From contig CAXXDH010000001.1 in the NCBI GenBank assembly GCA_963677785.2, positions 186,001 through 250,000 of the forward strand: a stretch of 64,000 nt of DNA. Reading direction: 5' to 3'. The notes under the pieces were generated by a model that searched no databases, was not told the DNA's origin, and worked only from the letters and a program-made list of their open reading frames with translations. The position numbers and the translations under genes were made by a program. The DNA is from G963665495 sp963677785 (GTDB lineage Bacteria; Desulfobacterota; Desulfovibrionia; Desulfovibrionales; Desulfovibrionaceae). Positions 52,976 to 61,106 of the stretch are shown here, in pieces (position 1 is the first letter of the stretch; each line of letters starts with the position of its first letter).

Positions 52976-54361
52976 TTATTCGTTTACGGCCCTTTGCTTT
53001 TCTTGGCGTTTTTTGTTTTCACGCCTCGGGGAGAAGTGCCAGACCGGGCTCATGACCGAGGTGTGGACTTCCTTTGCGAAATTGTACATGCCCACAAAGC
53101 CTTCCAGGGCTTTTTTGCGTTCGTGGTTGTGGTCGCAGAAGCCAACGCCGAGTTTGTAGGCGATGGGGCGTTCTTTGACGCCGCCTACAAAGAAATCCAC
53201 GTCGGTTTCCTTGATAAAGGCCGCCAGTTCGAGCGGATTGGCGTCGTCCACAAGAATGGTGCCCGGATCCGTGATGGTGGCGAGTTCGGCGTAGTCTTCT
53301 TCGGTGCCGGTCTGCGAACCGACCATCAGGACTTTCATGCCCAGGTGGCGCAGAGCTTTGATCAGGGAAAAGGCCTTGAACGCGCCGCCCACGTAGATGG
53401 CCGCGGTTTTGCCTTCGAGATCCTTGCGCATTTCCTTGAGTTTGGGCATCAGCACTTCGAGCTCTTCCTTGACCAGCTTTTGCGTACGCTCGACAATGCC
53501 GGGATCAATGTCCTTGAAATGTTCGGCCACGGTGTAGAGCGACTCGGCCATGTCCTCGATGCCCAGATAGGACGCGCGGATAAAGGGCTTGCCGTATTTT
53601 TCCTGGATCATCTTGGCCAGATCCAGCGTGGCGCCCGAACACTGAACCACGTTGAGGGCCGCGCCGTGGGCGCGCCGGATATCCGCCACCCGGCCGTCGC
53701 CGGTGATGTTGGTCACGACCTGCACGCCCATCCGTTCGAAGTAGTCGCGGATGATCCAGATCTCGCCGGCCAGGTTGAAGTCGCCCAGGATATTGATGCT
53801 GACCGGGCTGATGTCCGAGGTGTCGCCCGTGCCCACCAGTCGGAACATGGCTTTGCAGGCGGCCAGATAGCCTTCGCGCTTGCTGCCCTTGAAGCCTTCG
53901 GACTGCACCGGCAGAACGGGAATGCCTTTTTCTTCGGTCATCTTTTTGCAGACCGCTTCCACATCGTCGCCGATGATGCCGGCGATGCAGGTGACGTAGA
54001 CAAAGGCCGCAGCAGGATTATGGCGGTCGATGAGTTCGTCCAGGGCCTTGGAAAGTTTCTGCTCACCGCCGAAAATGACGTCTTTTTCCTGCAGGTCCGT
54101 GGAAAAGCTCAAGCGGTGCAGTTCGGGACCGGAGGAAAGTGCGCCGCGGATATCCCAGGTATAGACGGCGCAACCAATGGGGCCGTGGACCAGGTGCAGT
54201 GCGTCGGCGATGGGGTAGAGCACCACGCGCGAACCACAAAATACGCAGGCACGCTGGCTGACCGCACCGGCCAGACTTGGGCGGTTACAAGCCAATGCGA
54301 ATTCTCCCTCGCCGATGCGATGGATCTGGTCCTTACGTTCGTTGAAAATTACAGTGGTCAT
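52976..54361 (-). CDS. nifE: Nitrogenase cofactor scaffold subunit NifE
   Basis: A 461-residue NifD-like protein with CNRPSLAGAVSQRACVFCGSRV near 25-45, HGPIGCAVYTWDIRG near 59-73 and CIAGIIGDDVEAVC. It is the alpha side of the NifEN scaffold. FGGEQKLSKALDELI and SEGFKGSKREGY also fit. AAGGA lies upstream of the ATG. The gene is separated from the ferredoxin gene by 133 bases. Confidence 0.94.
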   Translation of the reverse strand: MTTVIFNERKDQIHRIGEGEFALACNRPSLAGAVSQRACVFCGSRVVLYPIADALHLVHGPIGCAVYTWDIRGALSSGPELHRLSFSTDLQEKDVIFGGEQKLSKALDELIDRHNPAAAFVYVTCIAGIIGDDVEAVCKKMTEEKGIPVLPVQSEGFKGSKREGYLAACKAMFRLVGTGDTSDISPVSINILGDFNLAGEIWIIRDYFERMGVQVVTNITGDGRVADIRRAHGAALNVVQCSGATLDLAKMIQEKYGKPFIRASYLGIEDMAESLYTVAEHFKDIDPGIVERTQKLVKEELEVLMPKLKEMRKDLEGKTAAIYVGGAFKAFSLIKALRHLGMKVLMVGSQTGTEEDYAELATITDPGTILVDDANPLELAAFIKETDVDFFVGGVKERPIAYKLGVGFCDHNHERKKALEGFVGMYNFAKEVHTSVMSPVWHFSPRRENKKRQEKQRAVNE

Positions 54362-54494
54362 ATCGCTTGTTCCTTCTTTTTCGTATCCGGGTTGCTCGTG
54401 CGCTCAGTCGAAATTTTATCTGCGGCGAGGGAACGGGGCGTTGGGCAGGAGGAGGTTGCGCCGCGGCCCCGGTCTGTTTCCCTCGTCTCAAAGG

Positions 54495-54797
54495 TTACGA
54501 CAGGAGGTACTCGTCGGGCGGCGAATTTTCTTCGATGCCGTCAAGAATGGCATCGATCGCTTCTTCCGAGTTTACGCCTTTAAACCACCAATTATTTGGG
54601 TAGACGACCATGATGGGGCCGTCTTCGCATTGTTTCAAACAGCCAGTAGCGGTGAGCAGAACGTCCAGTCCGCGGTCAAGCACTTCTTCTTCGATGTACT
54701 GGAGGAACCCGTCTGTTTGTTTGTGGCAAATGCCTTTGGGGTCGCCTCCTGCACGGAAGCTCTGGCACACAAGTATATGAATTTCCGGTCTCGCCAT
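54495..54797 (-). CDS. Thioredoxin-fold [2Fe-2S] ferredoxin
   Basis: A 100-residue protein with cysteines at about 11, 24, 53 and 57 (LVCQSFRAGG, GICHKQ, ATGCLKQCEDGP), the C-x12-C ... C-x3-C pattern of thioredoxin-like 2Fe-2S ferredoxins. Such ferredoxins are often encoded in nif operons and may serve FeMo-co synthesis or protect nitrogenase. AAAGGAG lies 7 bases before the ATG. It lies between the NifB-like gene and nifE. Confidence 0.88.
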   Translation of the reverse strand: MARPEIHILVCQSFRAGGDPKGICHKQTDGFLQYIEEEVLDRGLDVLLTATGCLKQCEDGPIMVVYPNNWWFKGVNSEEAIDAILDGIEENSPPDEYLLS

Positions 54798-54826
54798 GAG
54801 ACAGCTCCTTTGGAAAAATTGGTTAT

Positions 54827-56002
54827 CTATTTTGAGGACTTGCCTTTTTTGCCAAGTCCGTACACATGCTCAATTACAGCTTCTACTTCGCCGGTGGTAT
54901 TGAAGATGGTGATGCCTTTGCTTTTCAGTATCTTCGTGGGATTGGGGCCCGCGCTTTCCACCACCACGATTTTGCAGTCCGAAAGGACTTCCGCAAGTTT
55001 TTCCCAGCGGTTGTCGCCGTCTCCGGGGTCCGGAGCGTCGCGCATTTCCAGCAGACTGGGCAGGCCGTTTTTGGGGCCGTAAATCATAAAGCGGTGCGCA
55101 TGCCCCAGGTGGCAGTTGACTTCCATGCCGTTGGTACTGGCAAGAGCCACATTGGGACGATCTTCGTCTGGTCTGGGGAGGCCGCTGGTTGTCTGTATTT
55201 CATCCAGCAGCGACTGCACTTCCGCGCTGGGCTGCTGCGCGCTGCACGTACCGGATGCTTCGGAGAGAGGCAGATGCAATGCTGCGGCTGCTTTGGCCTT
55301 TTCCATGATGGCGTCGCTCGGGGCCTCCAGAGGAGTTTCTCCGGGCCAGATGCATTTCCCCAGCGGAACATAAGGATCCACCTGGATGGCGTCTGCGCCG
55401 AGCAGGGCCATAGTCCGTGAAATGGCGTCCAGATGCGCGTCGTTTACTCCCGGGTAGACCGTGGTGTTGATCTTGACCGGCAGGCCGGCGTCCTTGAAAG
55501 CGCTCACGGCAGCTGCTTGTTCCTTGATCAGGAATTCGCAGCCGTCTTTGGACTGCAGGGTCTTTTTGCCGGGCCGCACCCAGGCGTAGAGTTCCATGGC
55601 CACTTCCGGATCAACCGCGTTTACCGTAACGGAAACATGCGACAGAGAAAGTGCCTTACATTTTTCCGCGTATTGGGCTCCGTTAATACCGTTGGTGGTC
55701 AGACACAGCGTCATTTCCGGGTATTTCTCGCGGACGAGCTCAAGGGTTTCGAATGTAAGCTCGGGAAAGGCGAATGGTTCGCCAGGCCCGGTGATGCCGA
55801 CGATGGAGAACTCCAGCCCTTTTTCCTGCGCACGGGTCAGCAGCTGCAGCGCTTCGGCCGGAGTAATTGCTTTTTTTCCGCATGCCGGAGAGCTGAATTT
55901 GCTCATGGTGTTGGCCCGTGGCGCCACCGGCAAATGCAGTCTGCCGGATGCGTTGCGCGCGTCGGTACCCAGGCAAGGGGAGGTCGTTACAGGGACGCTC
56001 AT
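54827..56002 (-). CDS. NifB-like protein lacking radical SAM cysteines, with NifX-like domain
   Basis: A 391-residue paralogue of NifB: it keeps RLHLPVAP near 21-28, GITGPGEPFAFPE near 69, TTNGINGAQYA, VSVTVNAVDPEV and the C-terminal NifX-like domain (VALASTNGMEVNCHLGHAHRFM). However, the cluster motif of true NifB (CNIQCGYC) reads ANTMSKFS here: all three cysteines are replaced by Ala, Ser, Ser. The NifB CNRKYDC and HCQRC motifs are also lost. Radical SAM chemistry is therefore not expected. A role as carrier or scaffold for NifB-co or FeMo-co in place of NifX or NafY, which are absent here, is inferred. It lies between nifK and the ferredoxin. Confidence 0.85.
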   Translation of the reverse strand: MSVPVTTSPCLGTDARNASGRLHLPVAPRANTMSKFSSPACGKKAITPAEALQLLTRAQEKGLEFSIVGITGPGEPFAFPELTFETLELVREKYPEMTLCLTTNGINGAQYAEKCKALSLSHVSVTVNAVDPEVAMELYAWVRPGKKTLQSKDGCEFLIKEQAAAVSAFKDAGLPVKINTTVYPGVNDAHLDAISRTMALLGADAIQVDPYVPLGKCIWPGETPLEAPSDAIMEKAKAAAALHLPLSEASGTCSAQQPSAEVQSLLDEIQTTSGLPRPDEDRPNVALASTNGMEVNCHLGHAHRFMIYGPKNGLPSLLEMRDAPDPGDGDNRWEKLAEVLSDCKIVVVESAGPNPTKILKSKGITIFNTTGEVEAVIEHVYGLGKKGKSSK

Positions 56003-56069
56003 GTTCTTCCACCAATATCCTTTTCAGAATGCGCCGGGCGGCGTACCGCCCGGCACAAAGCTGTCTTTG

Positions 56070-57446
56070 TTACAGAACGAGTTCGAATTCGACTTCACTG
56101 GAGTCGCGATCCTTGCGGTCGAGCAGCGCGTCCAGAATCTGGGTCAGCAGTCTCAGACCGCCTTTGTAACCGACGGTCGGAAAGTACTGATGGCCGACGC
56201 GGTCGAGGATCGGGAATCCGTGGCGGATCATGGGGATGTCCTCGTCACGGGCAAAGTACTTGCAGTAGCTGTTGCCGATGATCAGATCCACGGGCTCGTT
56301 CTTAATCCACTGGTGCAGTTCGAACATGTCGCCACGGGCTTTTACCTTGACTTCGAAAGGCATATCCGCGGTCAGTTCCTTGATGCGTTTTTCAAAGCGC
56401 TTGCCGGGCGTACCGGTGACCACGTAGGCCGGGTACATATCCACGGTGCGCATGAATTCGGTCAGAGCGATGAGCTGATCCGGATCGCCTACCAGTGCCA
56501 CGCGTTTGTGGTAAAAGTACTGGTGCATGTCGGCGATCAGGTCCACGAGCTGGCCGCGTTCGAAGTTGATACTGTCAGGTACGCTGACACCGGCGACGGT
56601 GCGCAGGGTGTCGATGAAACGGTCAGTGGCTTTGAGGCCGTAAGGCATATCCAGTACGCGGCAAGGCACTTTGCACTTGCTGTCCAGGAATCTGGCGGCG
56701 TCGGCGGAGCACCATTCGCCCAGGGCGAGGGTGCCGATGGCGTCGCCGGCGGCCTTGATGTCCTTCATCGGCGTTCCGGCCTTGGGGAACATCTCGAACT
56801 TGCCGGTTAGCGGGCCGTTCAGTACGCCGGAGGTATCCGGAAACATGGTGAAGTTGACGCCGACCATGGAGGCGAGGCGTTTGATTTCTTCCATGTCCGA
56901 AGGTTCCACCCAACCGGGGATGATGTTGACCTTGCCGTTTTTCTTTCCGGATTTTTCCGCAAGGCAGTTGACCATTCCCTTGACCATGTTGGAAAATCCC
57001 GTCACATGCGAGCCTACGTAGCTCGGCGTGTTGCAGTAGATGATTTCCTTGCCTTCGGGAATCTTGCCTTCTTTTCTTGCCTTGTCCGTGATCTGAGGCA
57101 AATCGTCGCCGATTGTTTCGGACAGGCAGGTTGTGTGTATGGCGATGACTTCGGGGTCATACAATGTGAATATATTATTGACGGCCTGCAACATGTTGGC
57201 CTGGCCTCCGAAAACCGACGCGCCTTCCGTGAAAGAGCTGGTAGCTGCGGAGATGGGCTCTTTGTAGTGCCTGGTCAATGCCGATCTATGGTACGCGCAG
57301 CAGCCTTGAGATCCGTGGCTGTGAGGCAGGCATCCGCGGATGCCGAGGGCGGCGTACATGGCGCCGACGGGCTGGCAAGTCTTGGCCGGGTTGATGACCA
57401 AGGCTTTGCGGTCGGCGACTTCTTTGGGTGTATGTCTCAATAACAT
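56070..57446 (-). CDS. nifK: Nitrogenase molybdenum-iron protein beta chain
   Basis: A 458-residue NifK of the short anaerobe type, missing the roughly 50-residue N-terminal extension of Azotobacter NifK. P-cluster cysteines lie in TCQPVGAMYAALGIRGC (near 23-39), GSQGCCAYHRS and TTCLSETIGDD. It pairs with NifD as the alpha2beta2 MoFe protein. GAGGA precedes the ATG. It lies 21 bases after nifD. Confidence 0.96.
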   Translation of the reverse strand: MLLRHTPKEVADRKALVINPAKTCQPVGAMYAALGIRGCLPHSHGSQGCCAYHRSALTRHYKEPISAATSSFTEGASVFGGQANMLQAVNNIFTLYDPEVIAIHTTCLSETIGDDLPQITDKARKEGKIPEGKEIIYCNTPSYVGSHVTGFSNMVKGMVNCLAEKSGKKNGKVNIIPGWVEPSDMEEIKRLASMVGVNFTMFPDTSGVLNGPLTGKFEMFPKAGTPMKDIKAAGDAIGTLALGEWCSADAARFLDSKCKVPCRVLDMPYGLKATDRFIDTLRTVAGVSVPDSINFERGQLVDLIADMHQYFYHKRVALVGDPDQLIALTEFMRTVDMYPAYVVTGTPGKRFEKRIKELTADMPFEVKVKARGDMFELHQWIKNEPVDLIIGNSYCKYFARDEDIPMIRHGFPILDRVGHQYFPTVGYKGGLRLLTQILDALLDRKDRDSSEVEFELVL

Positions 57447-57467
57447 GGTTTCGTCCTCTTTCTGCGG

Positions 57468-59129
57468 TTATTCCCAAACGTACGTTGCGGAGAGTTCAGG
57501 GGTCTCTTCCCAGGGGGCGGTAGTGTAACTCCAGACTTTGCTGTTCACCAATCTGTCTATTTCATGATAGAAGTTGATGGCGCCTTTGAATCCGGCGTAC
57601 GGTCCGCCGGAATCGTAGCTGTGCAGCTGTTTCATGGGCACTCCGCTTTTCTGGATGGAGAATTTTTCCTTGATTCCAGCGCAGAATACGTCCGGCTTGA
57701 GGAGTTCCACCAGTTTTTCGGCTTCGTACTGGTTGAGGTCGTCGATGATGATGGAATCATTCTCCATTTCCTGCATCATCCCGGCATAGTCTTTGAATTG
57801 GAACCCGGTTTTTTCCAGCGCTTCTATCTGTTCCGGACTCTTGCGCGGATTGAAGAGTTTTTCATCCGCTTTAACATCAAGTTCTTCAATGTTTCTGCTG
57901 TCAGCGTCCACTTTGATGCTGTCCAATACGCGGCGGCCTTCGTAGTCGTCGCGGTGGGCGAATTCGTATCCTGCGGAAAGCGTCTTCATGCCCATTTCGC
58001 TGAACAGTTCCTGATAGTGGTGGGCGCGGGAACCACCAACGAACAGCATAGCGGTTTTGCCTTCCGTGCGGGGGCGGACGTCTTTCTGGGCGGCCAGGAC
58101 AGGAGGCATTTCCTCGGCGATGACTTCTTCCACGCGCTTGCTCAGTTCGGGATCGTCAAAGTACTGGGCGATTTTGCGCAGGGACTTTGCAGAGGCTTCC
58201 GCACCGATGAAATTGACCTTGGTCCATGGGATGCCGTATTTGATTTCCATCATTTCAGCCACGTAGTTGATGGAGCGGTGGCACATGATGCAGTTCAGGT
58301 CCGCCTGCTGACTGGTGGCAAACTGATCATAGGTCGAGTTGCCGCTGAAGGTTCCGATCAACGTGATGCCGCATTTTTCAAAGAGGCGTTCGATGACAAA
58401 GGCGTCGCCGCCGATGTTGTATTCGCCGAGCAGGTTGATCTTGTACTTGCCCTCAATGGGCGTGTCGTCCTTGCCGACAATGTGCGTAAAGAGCTGGTTG
58501 TTGGCGATATGGTGGCCGGCAGACTGGCTGACGCCCTTGTATCCTTCGCAGCTGAAGGCGAAGACGTTGCAGTCGCCGAATTTGTCTCTCATGGTCTTGG
58601 CCACGGCATGGATGTCATCACCGATCAGTCCCACCGGGCAGGTGGAGAAGATGGAGATGGCCTGCGGATGAAACAGGTCGTAGGCTTCCTGAATGGCAGC
58701 CGCGAGCTTTTTTTCACCGCCGAAGATGATGTCCTCGTCCTGCATGTCCGTGGAAAAGCAATAGGGCATGTAGTTGGGGGCATCGTCAGTTGCGGGCTTG
58801 GTCTGGTTACGCCTGGTCAGCCAGGAGTAAAAACCGCAGCCGATGGGGCCGTGTGTGAGGTTTACGAGGTCACGTGAGGGCCCGAGAACAACACCCTTGC
58901 AGCCTGCGTAAGTACAGCCGCGCATGGTGATGATTCCAGGCACTGTCCGGACATTGGCCACGATTTCCGGTACACAGCTTTCTTCCGGAGTACAGGCGTC
59001 TGAAACTTCGTTAACTACTATCTGTTTGGCCCTTTTGCGGCCAACTTTCGGCGGATACTTCTTGATGATCTCCGCCTTGACGGATTCGGCATCCCACTTG
59101 ATGCCGTTCTTTTTATTCTTCGTGGTCAT
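57468..59129 (-). CDS. nifD: Nitrogenase molybdenum-iron protein alpha chain
   Basis: A 553-residue NifD with P-cluster cysteines in MRGCTYAGC (near 72-77), HGPIGC (near 98) and STCPVGLIGDD (near 164). FeMo-co ligands are Cys in CIMCHRSINY (near 284) and His in MKQLHSYDSGGPY (near 500). The insertion near residues 395-460 (rich in Glu/Lys) is the one typical of clostridial and sulfate-reducer NifD and explains the length. The HSYDS region and Cys pattern support the Mo form over Vnf or Anf, and no vnfG/anfG is present. Confidence 0.96.
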   Translation of the reverse strand: MTTKNKKNGIKWDAESVKAEIIKKYPPKVGRKRAKQIVVNEVSDACTPEESCVPEIVANVRTVPGIITMRGCTYAGCKGVVLGPSRDLVNLTHGPIGCGFYSWLTRRNQTKPATDDAPNYMPYCFSTDMQDEDIIFGGEKKLAAAIQEAYDLFHPQAISIFSTCPVGLIGDDIHAVAKTMRDKFGDCNVFAFSCEGYKGVSQSAGHHIANNQLFTHIVGKDDTPIEGKYKINLLGEYNIGGDAFVIERLFEKCGITLIGTFSGNSTYDQFATSQQADLNCIMCHRSINYVAEMMEIKYGIPWTKVNFIGAEASAKSLRKIAQYFDDPELSKRVEEVIAEEMPPVLAAQKDVRPRTEGKTAMLFVGGSRAHHYQELFSEMGMKTLSAGYEFAHRDDYEGRRVLDSIKVDADSRNIEELDVKADEKLFNPRKSPEQIEALEKTGFQFKDYAGMMQEMENDSIIIDDLNQYEAEKLVELLKPDVFCAGIKEKFSIQKSGVPMKQLHSYDSGGPYAGFKGAINFYHEIDRLVNSKVWSYTTAPWEETPELSATYVWE

Positions 59130-59189
59130 TGATCCTCTCCCTTGCGAATTGCGATTCCGGTCAATAATTGCCTGTCACTTTGGCGTTGC

Positions 59190-59564
59190 TTAGCTCAAGG
59201 ATTGTTCGCCGGTTTCCGCGGTACGTACCCGGACTGAATCCGCTACCGGCAGGACGAAGATTTTACCGTCGCCGGGTTTGCCGGTTTGATTAGCTTCAAT
59301 GATGGTCTCAACGATGTCGTCGACCTCTTCGTCCGGTACCACCACCGTGATGGCGCGTTTGGTGTAAAGCCGGCCCTTTTCTCCCAGCAGGGCCGCGGCT
59401 TCTTCGTATCCGTTTTCGGCTCCTTCAAGGATCTTTTGGTTGACCAGTCCCTTTCCGCGTCCGGTGGCGTCATGAGCGAAAAATGCTTTTACGCCGGCTT
59501 CGGTCAGGGCTTGTTTGGTCTTGTTCATCATGTTCATGCGAATAATGGCAATTATCTCTTTCAT
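59190..59564 (-). CDS. nifI2: PII-like nitrogenase regulator NifI2
   Basis: A 124-residue GlnB-family protein (MKEIIAIIRMNMMNKTKQAL, a modified T-loop, VVVPDEEVDDIVETIIEANQTGKPGDGKIFVLPV). In methanogens NifI1 and NifI2 form a complex that inhibits the MoFe protein and is relieved by 2-oxoglutarate. The start is ATG 59564 with GGAGG upstream, 4 bases after the nifI1 stop. The usual PII uridylylated tyrosine is not evident. Confidence 0.9.
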   Translation of the reverse strand: MKEIIAIIRMNMMNKTKQALTEAGVKAFFAHDATGRGKGLVNQKILEGAENGYEEAAALLGEKGRLYTKRAITVVVPDEEVDDIVETIIEANQTGKPGDGKIFVLPVADSVRVRTAETGEQSLS

Positions 59565-59568
59565 GGCC

Positions 59569-59913
59569 TTACGCCTCCTCAGCCGTTGCGGTCTCCTTGA
59601 CCCCGGAACTGATGGTGTAAACATCCTCTACAGCCGAGACAAAGATTTTACCGTCGCCAAAGGCGCCCTTGTCGCCGGAACGGGCGGCATTCATGATGGT
59701 CTCGATGACGAAATCCTTGTCTTCATCCTGGACAACGCTCATGAGCATGGTCTTGGGGATTTCATCATAGGTGACTTCACCGATTTTGATGCCGCGCTGT
59801 TTACCACGCCCGGCAACGGAGTATTTGGTGACTGCGGGGAATCCGGCATCCATCAGGGACGCGAGGACGGTATCAGCTTTTTCAGGCCGGACAATGGCGC
59901 GAATCATAATCAT
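59569..59913 (-). CDS. nifI1: PII-like nitrogenase regulator NifI1
   Basis: A 114-residue GlnB-family protein (MIMIRAIVRPEKADTVLASL, GRGKQRGIKIGEVTYDEIPKTML, ARSGDKGAFGDGKIFVSAVED). Its place between nifH and nifI2/nifD is the diagnostic nifI arrangement of strict anaerobes and archaea. It is expected to act with NifI2 as a fast, reversible switch on nitrogenase in response to ammonium. Confidence 0.92.
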   Translation of the reverse strand: MIMIRAIVRPEKADTVLASLMDAGFPAVTKYSVAGRGKQRGIKIGEVTYDEIPKTMLMSVVQDEDKDFVIETIMNAARSGDKGAFGDGKIFVSAVEDVYTISSGVKETATAEEA

Positions 59914-59953
59914 GTTAAAGTACTCCTGGTTGATTTAGGTGGTTACAGAAGGA

Positions 59954-60784
59954 TTAAATGGCTTCCATCAGGCCGTAGTCCATCAGCAGTTGTTCGAGAT
60001 CTTCGATGGCCAGCGGCTTGGGAATGACGAACATTTCGTTATCATCGATAGCCTTGGCCAGATTGCGGTAGTGGCCAGCCTGAGCGTGATCCGGGGCATG
60101 TTCGATAACGGTCTTTCTTTTGATCTCAGCCTGCTGCACCATGTTGTCGCGGGGCACGAAGTAGATCATCTGAGTGCCGATGCGCTTGGCCAGCTCTTCA
60201 ATCATTTCTTTTTCGTTTTCCACGTTACGGCTGTTGCAGATCAGGCCGCCCAGGCGCACGCTGCCGGACTGGGCGTATTTCATGATGCCCTTGCAGATGT
60301 TGTTGGCTGCGTACATGGCCATCATTTCGCCGGAGCAGACAATGTAAATTTCTTCGGCTTTACCATCGCGGATAGGCATGGCGAATCCGCCGCAGACAAC
60401 GTCGCCCAGAACGTCGTAGAAGGCGTAGTCCAGGCCTTCGGATTCTTCATAAGCGCCCAGGGATTCGAGCATGTTGATGGAAGTGATGATACCGCGGCCG
60501 GCGCAACCAACGCCAGGCTCGGGACCGCCGGACTCAACACACCAGGTCTCGCCGTAACCAGGCTTGCGGATATCGTCGAGTTCGACGTCTTCGCCTTCTT
60601 CCCGCAGCGTATCCAGAACCGACTTCTGAGCCAGACCGCCCAGCAGCAGACGAGTGGAGTCAGCCTTGGGGTCGCATCCGACGACCATGACCTTGCGGCC
60701 CATTCCAGCCAGACCGGCAACGGTATTCTGTGTTGTTGTGGATTTGCCAATGCCGCCCTTTCCGTAAATCGCTACTTTTCTCAT
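59954..60784 (-). CDS. nifH: Nitrogenase iron protein NifH
   Basis: A 276-residue NifH. The P-loop is GKGGIGKST at residues 8-16, cluster cysteines lie in GCAGRGI (near 97) and DVVCGGFAMP (near 132), and the ADP-ribosylation arginine in CAGRG is present. It donates electrons to the MoFe protein with ATP hydrolysis. The start at 60784 has GGAGG 6 bases upstream; an in-frame start at 60955 would run through the promoter. First gene of a ten-gene operon with a sigma-54 promoter at 60832-60847. Confidence 0.97.
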   Translation of the reverse strand: MRKVAIYGKGGIGKSTTTQNTVAGLAGMGRKVMVVGCDPKADSTRLLLGGLAQKSVLDTLREEGEDVELDDIRKPGYGETWCVESGGPEPGVGCAGRGIITSINMLESLGAYEESEGLDYAFYDVLGDVVCGGFAMPIRDGKAEEIYIVCSGEMMAMYAANNICKGIMKYAQSGSVRLGGLICNSRNVENEKEMIEELAKRIGTQMIYFVPRDNMVQQAEIKRKTVIEHAPDHAQAGHYRNLAKAIDDNEMFVIPKPLAIEDLEQLLMDYGLMEAI

Positions 60785-60831
60785 TTTTTCCTCCAATTCG
60801 GTGGTTAATTGCTTGCGATGGAATTTCCATA

Positions 60832-60847
60832 GGCAACTGCCGTGCCA
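60832..60847 (-). promoter_or_regulatory. Sigma-54 promoter of the nifH operon
   Basis: On the minus strand TGGCAC (60847-60842) and TTGCC (60836-60832) have the exact -24/-12 spacing (TTGGCACGGCAGTTGCC). This predicts a transcript start near 60820, about 36 bases before the nifH ATG. Confidence 0.85.
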
Positions 60848-60954
60848 AAAAGTTAGAAATTTTTTTAACATACTGATTTTATAATAATTATTTTGGTTGG
60901 AGCGTTTTTGGGTATTCACTTTTGTCGCTTTTTCCGTGTTAAAAAAAGACGACA

Positions 60955-60976
60955 TTTTTGTGGTTTGCTACAAAAA
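60955..60976. promoter_or_regulatory. Palindrome midway between nifH and nifV, candidate enhancer site
   Basis: TTTTTGTGG and CTACAAAAA flank TTTG: 9-base arms with one mismatch, containing TGT-N8-ACA. It lies about 135 bases upstream of the nifH transcript start and about 100 bases upstream of the predicted nifV start, a typical enhancer distance. It is not a perfect NifA site (TGT-N10-ACA). Confidence 0.5.
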
Positions 60977-61047
60977 AGTGTGTGTAGGATACGGGGAAAA
61001 CAGTGTCGGAAAATGAGCAGAGCCCCATGTTTCGGGAATCAGTTGTT

Positions 61048-61063
61048 TGGCATCAATGCTGCA
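61048..61063 (+). promoter_or_regulatory. Candidate sigma-54 promoter of nifV
   Basis: TGGCAT (61048-61053) and TGCA (61060-61063) keep the invariant GG-N10-GC spacing. The predicted start is near 61074, about 33 bases before the nifV ATG. Confidence 0.6.
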
Positions 61064-61106
61064 ATATAACGGCGGGATACAGGACTACAACGAACATGGA
61101 GACATC

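Noticed and set aside
52973..58877. Plus-strand frames opposite nifE, nifK and nifD
   Set aside because: Shadows of nif genes with no start signals or domains.
51469..59129. Alternative (V or Fe-only) nitrogenase
   Set aside because: NifD cofactor region and operon content (nifE, nifN, nifV, no vnfG/anfG) fit the molybdenum enzyme.
60923..60954. TGTCG ... CGACA pair in the nifH-nifV spacer as a NifA site
   Set aside because: The 22-base gap is not the TGT-N10-ACA spacing; it may be chance in an AT-rich stretch.
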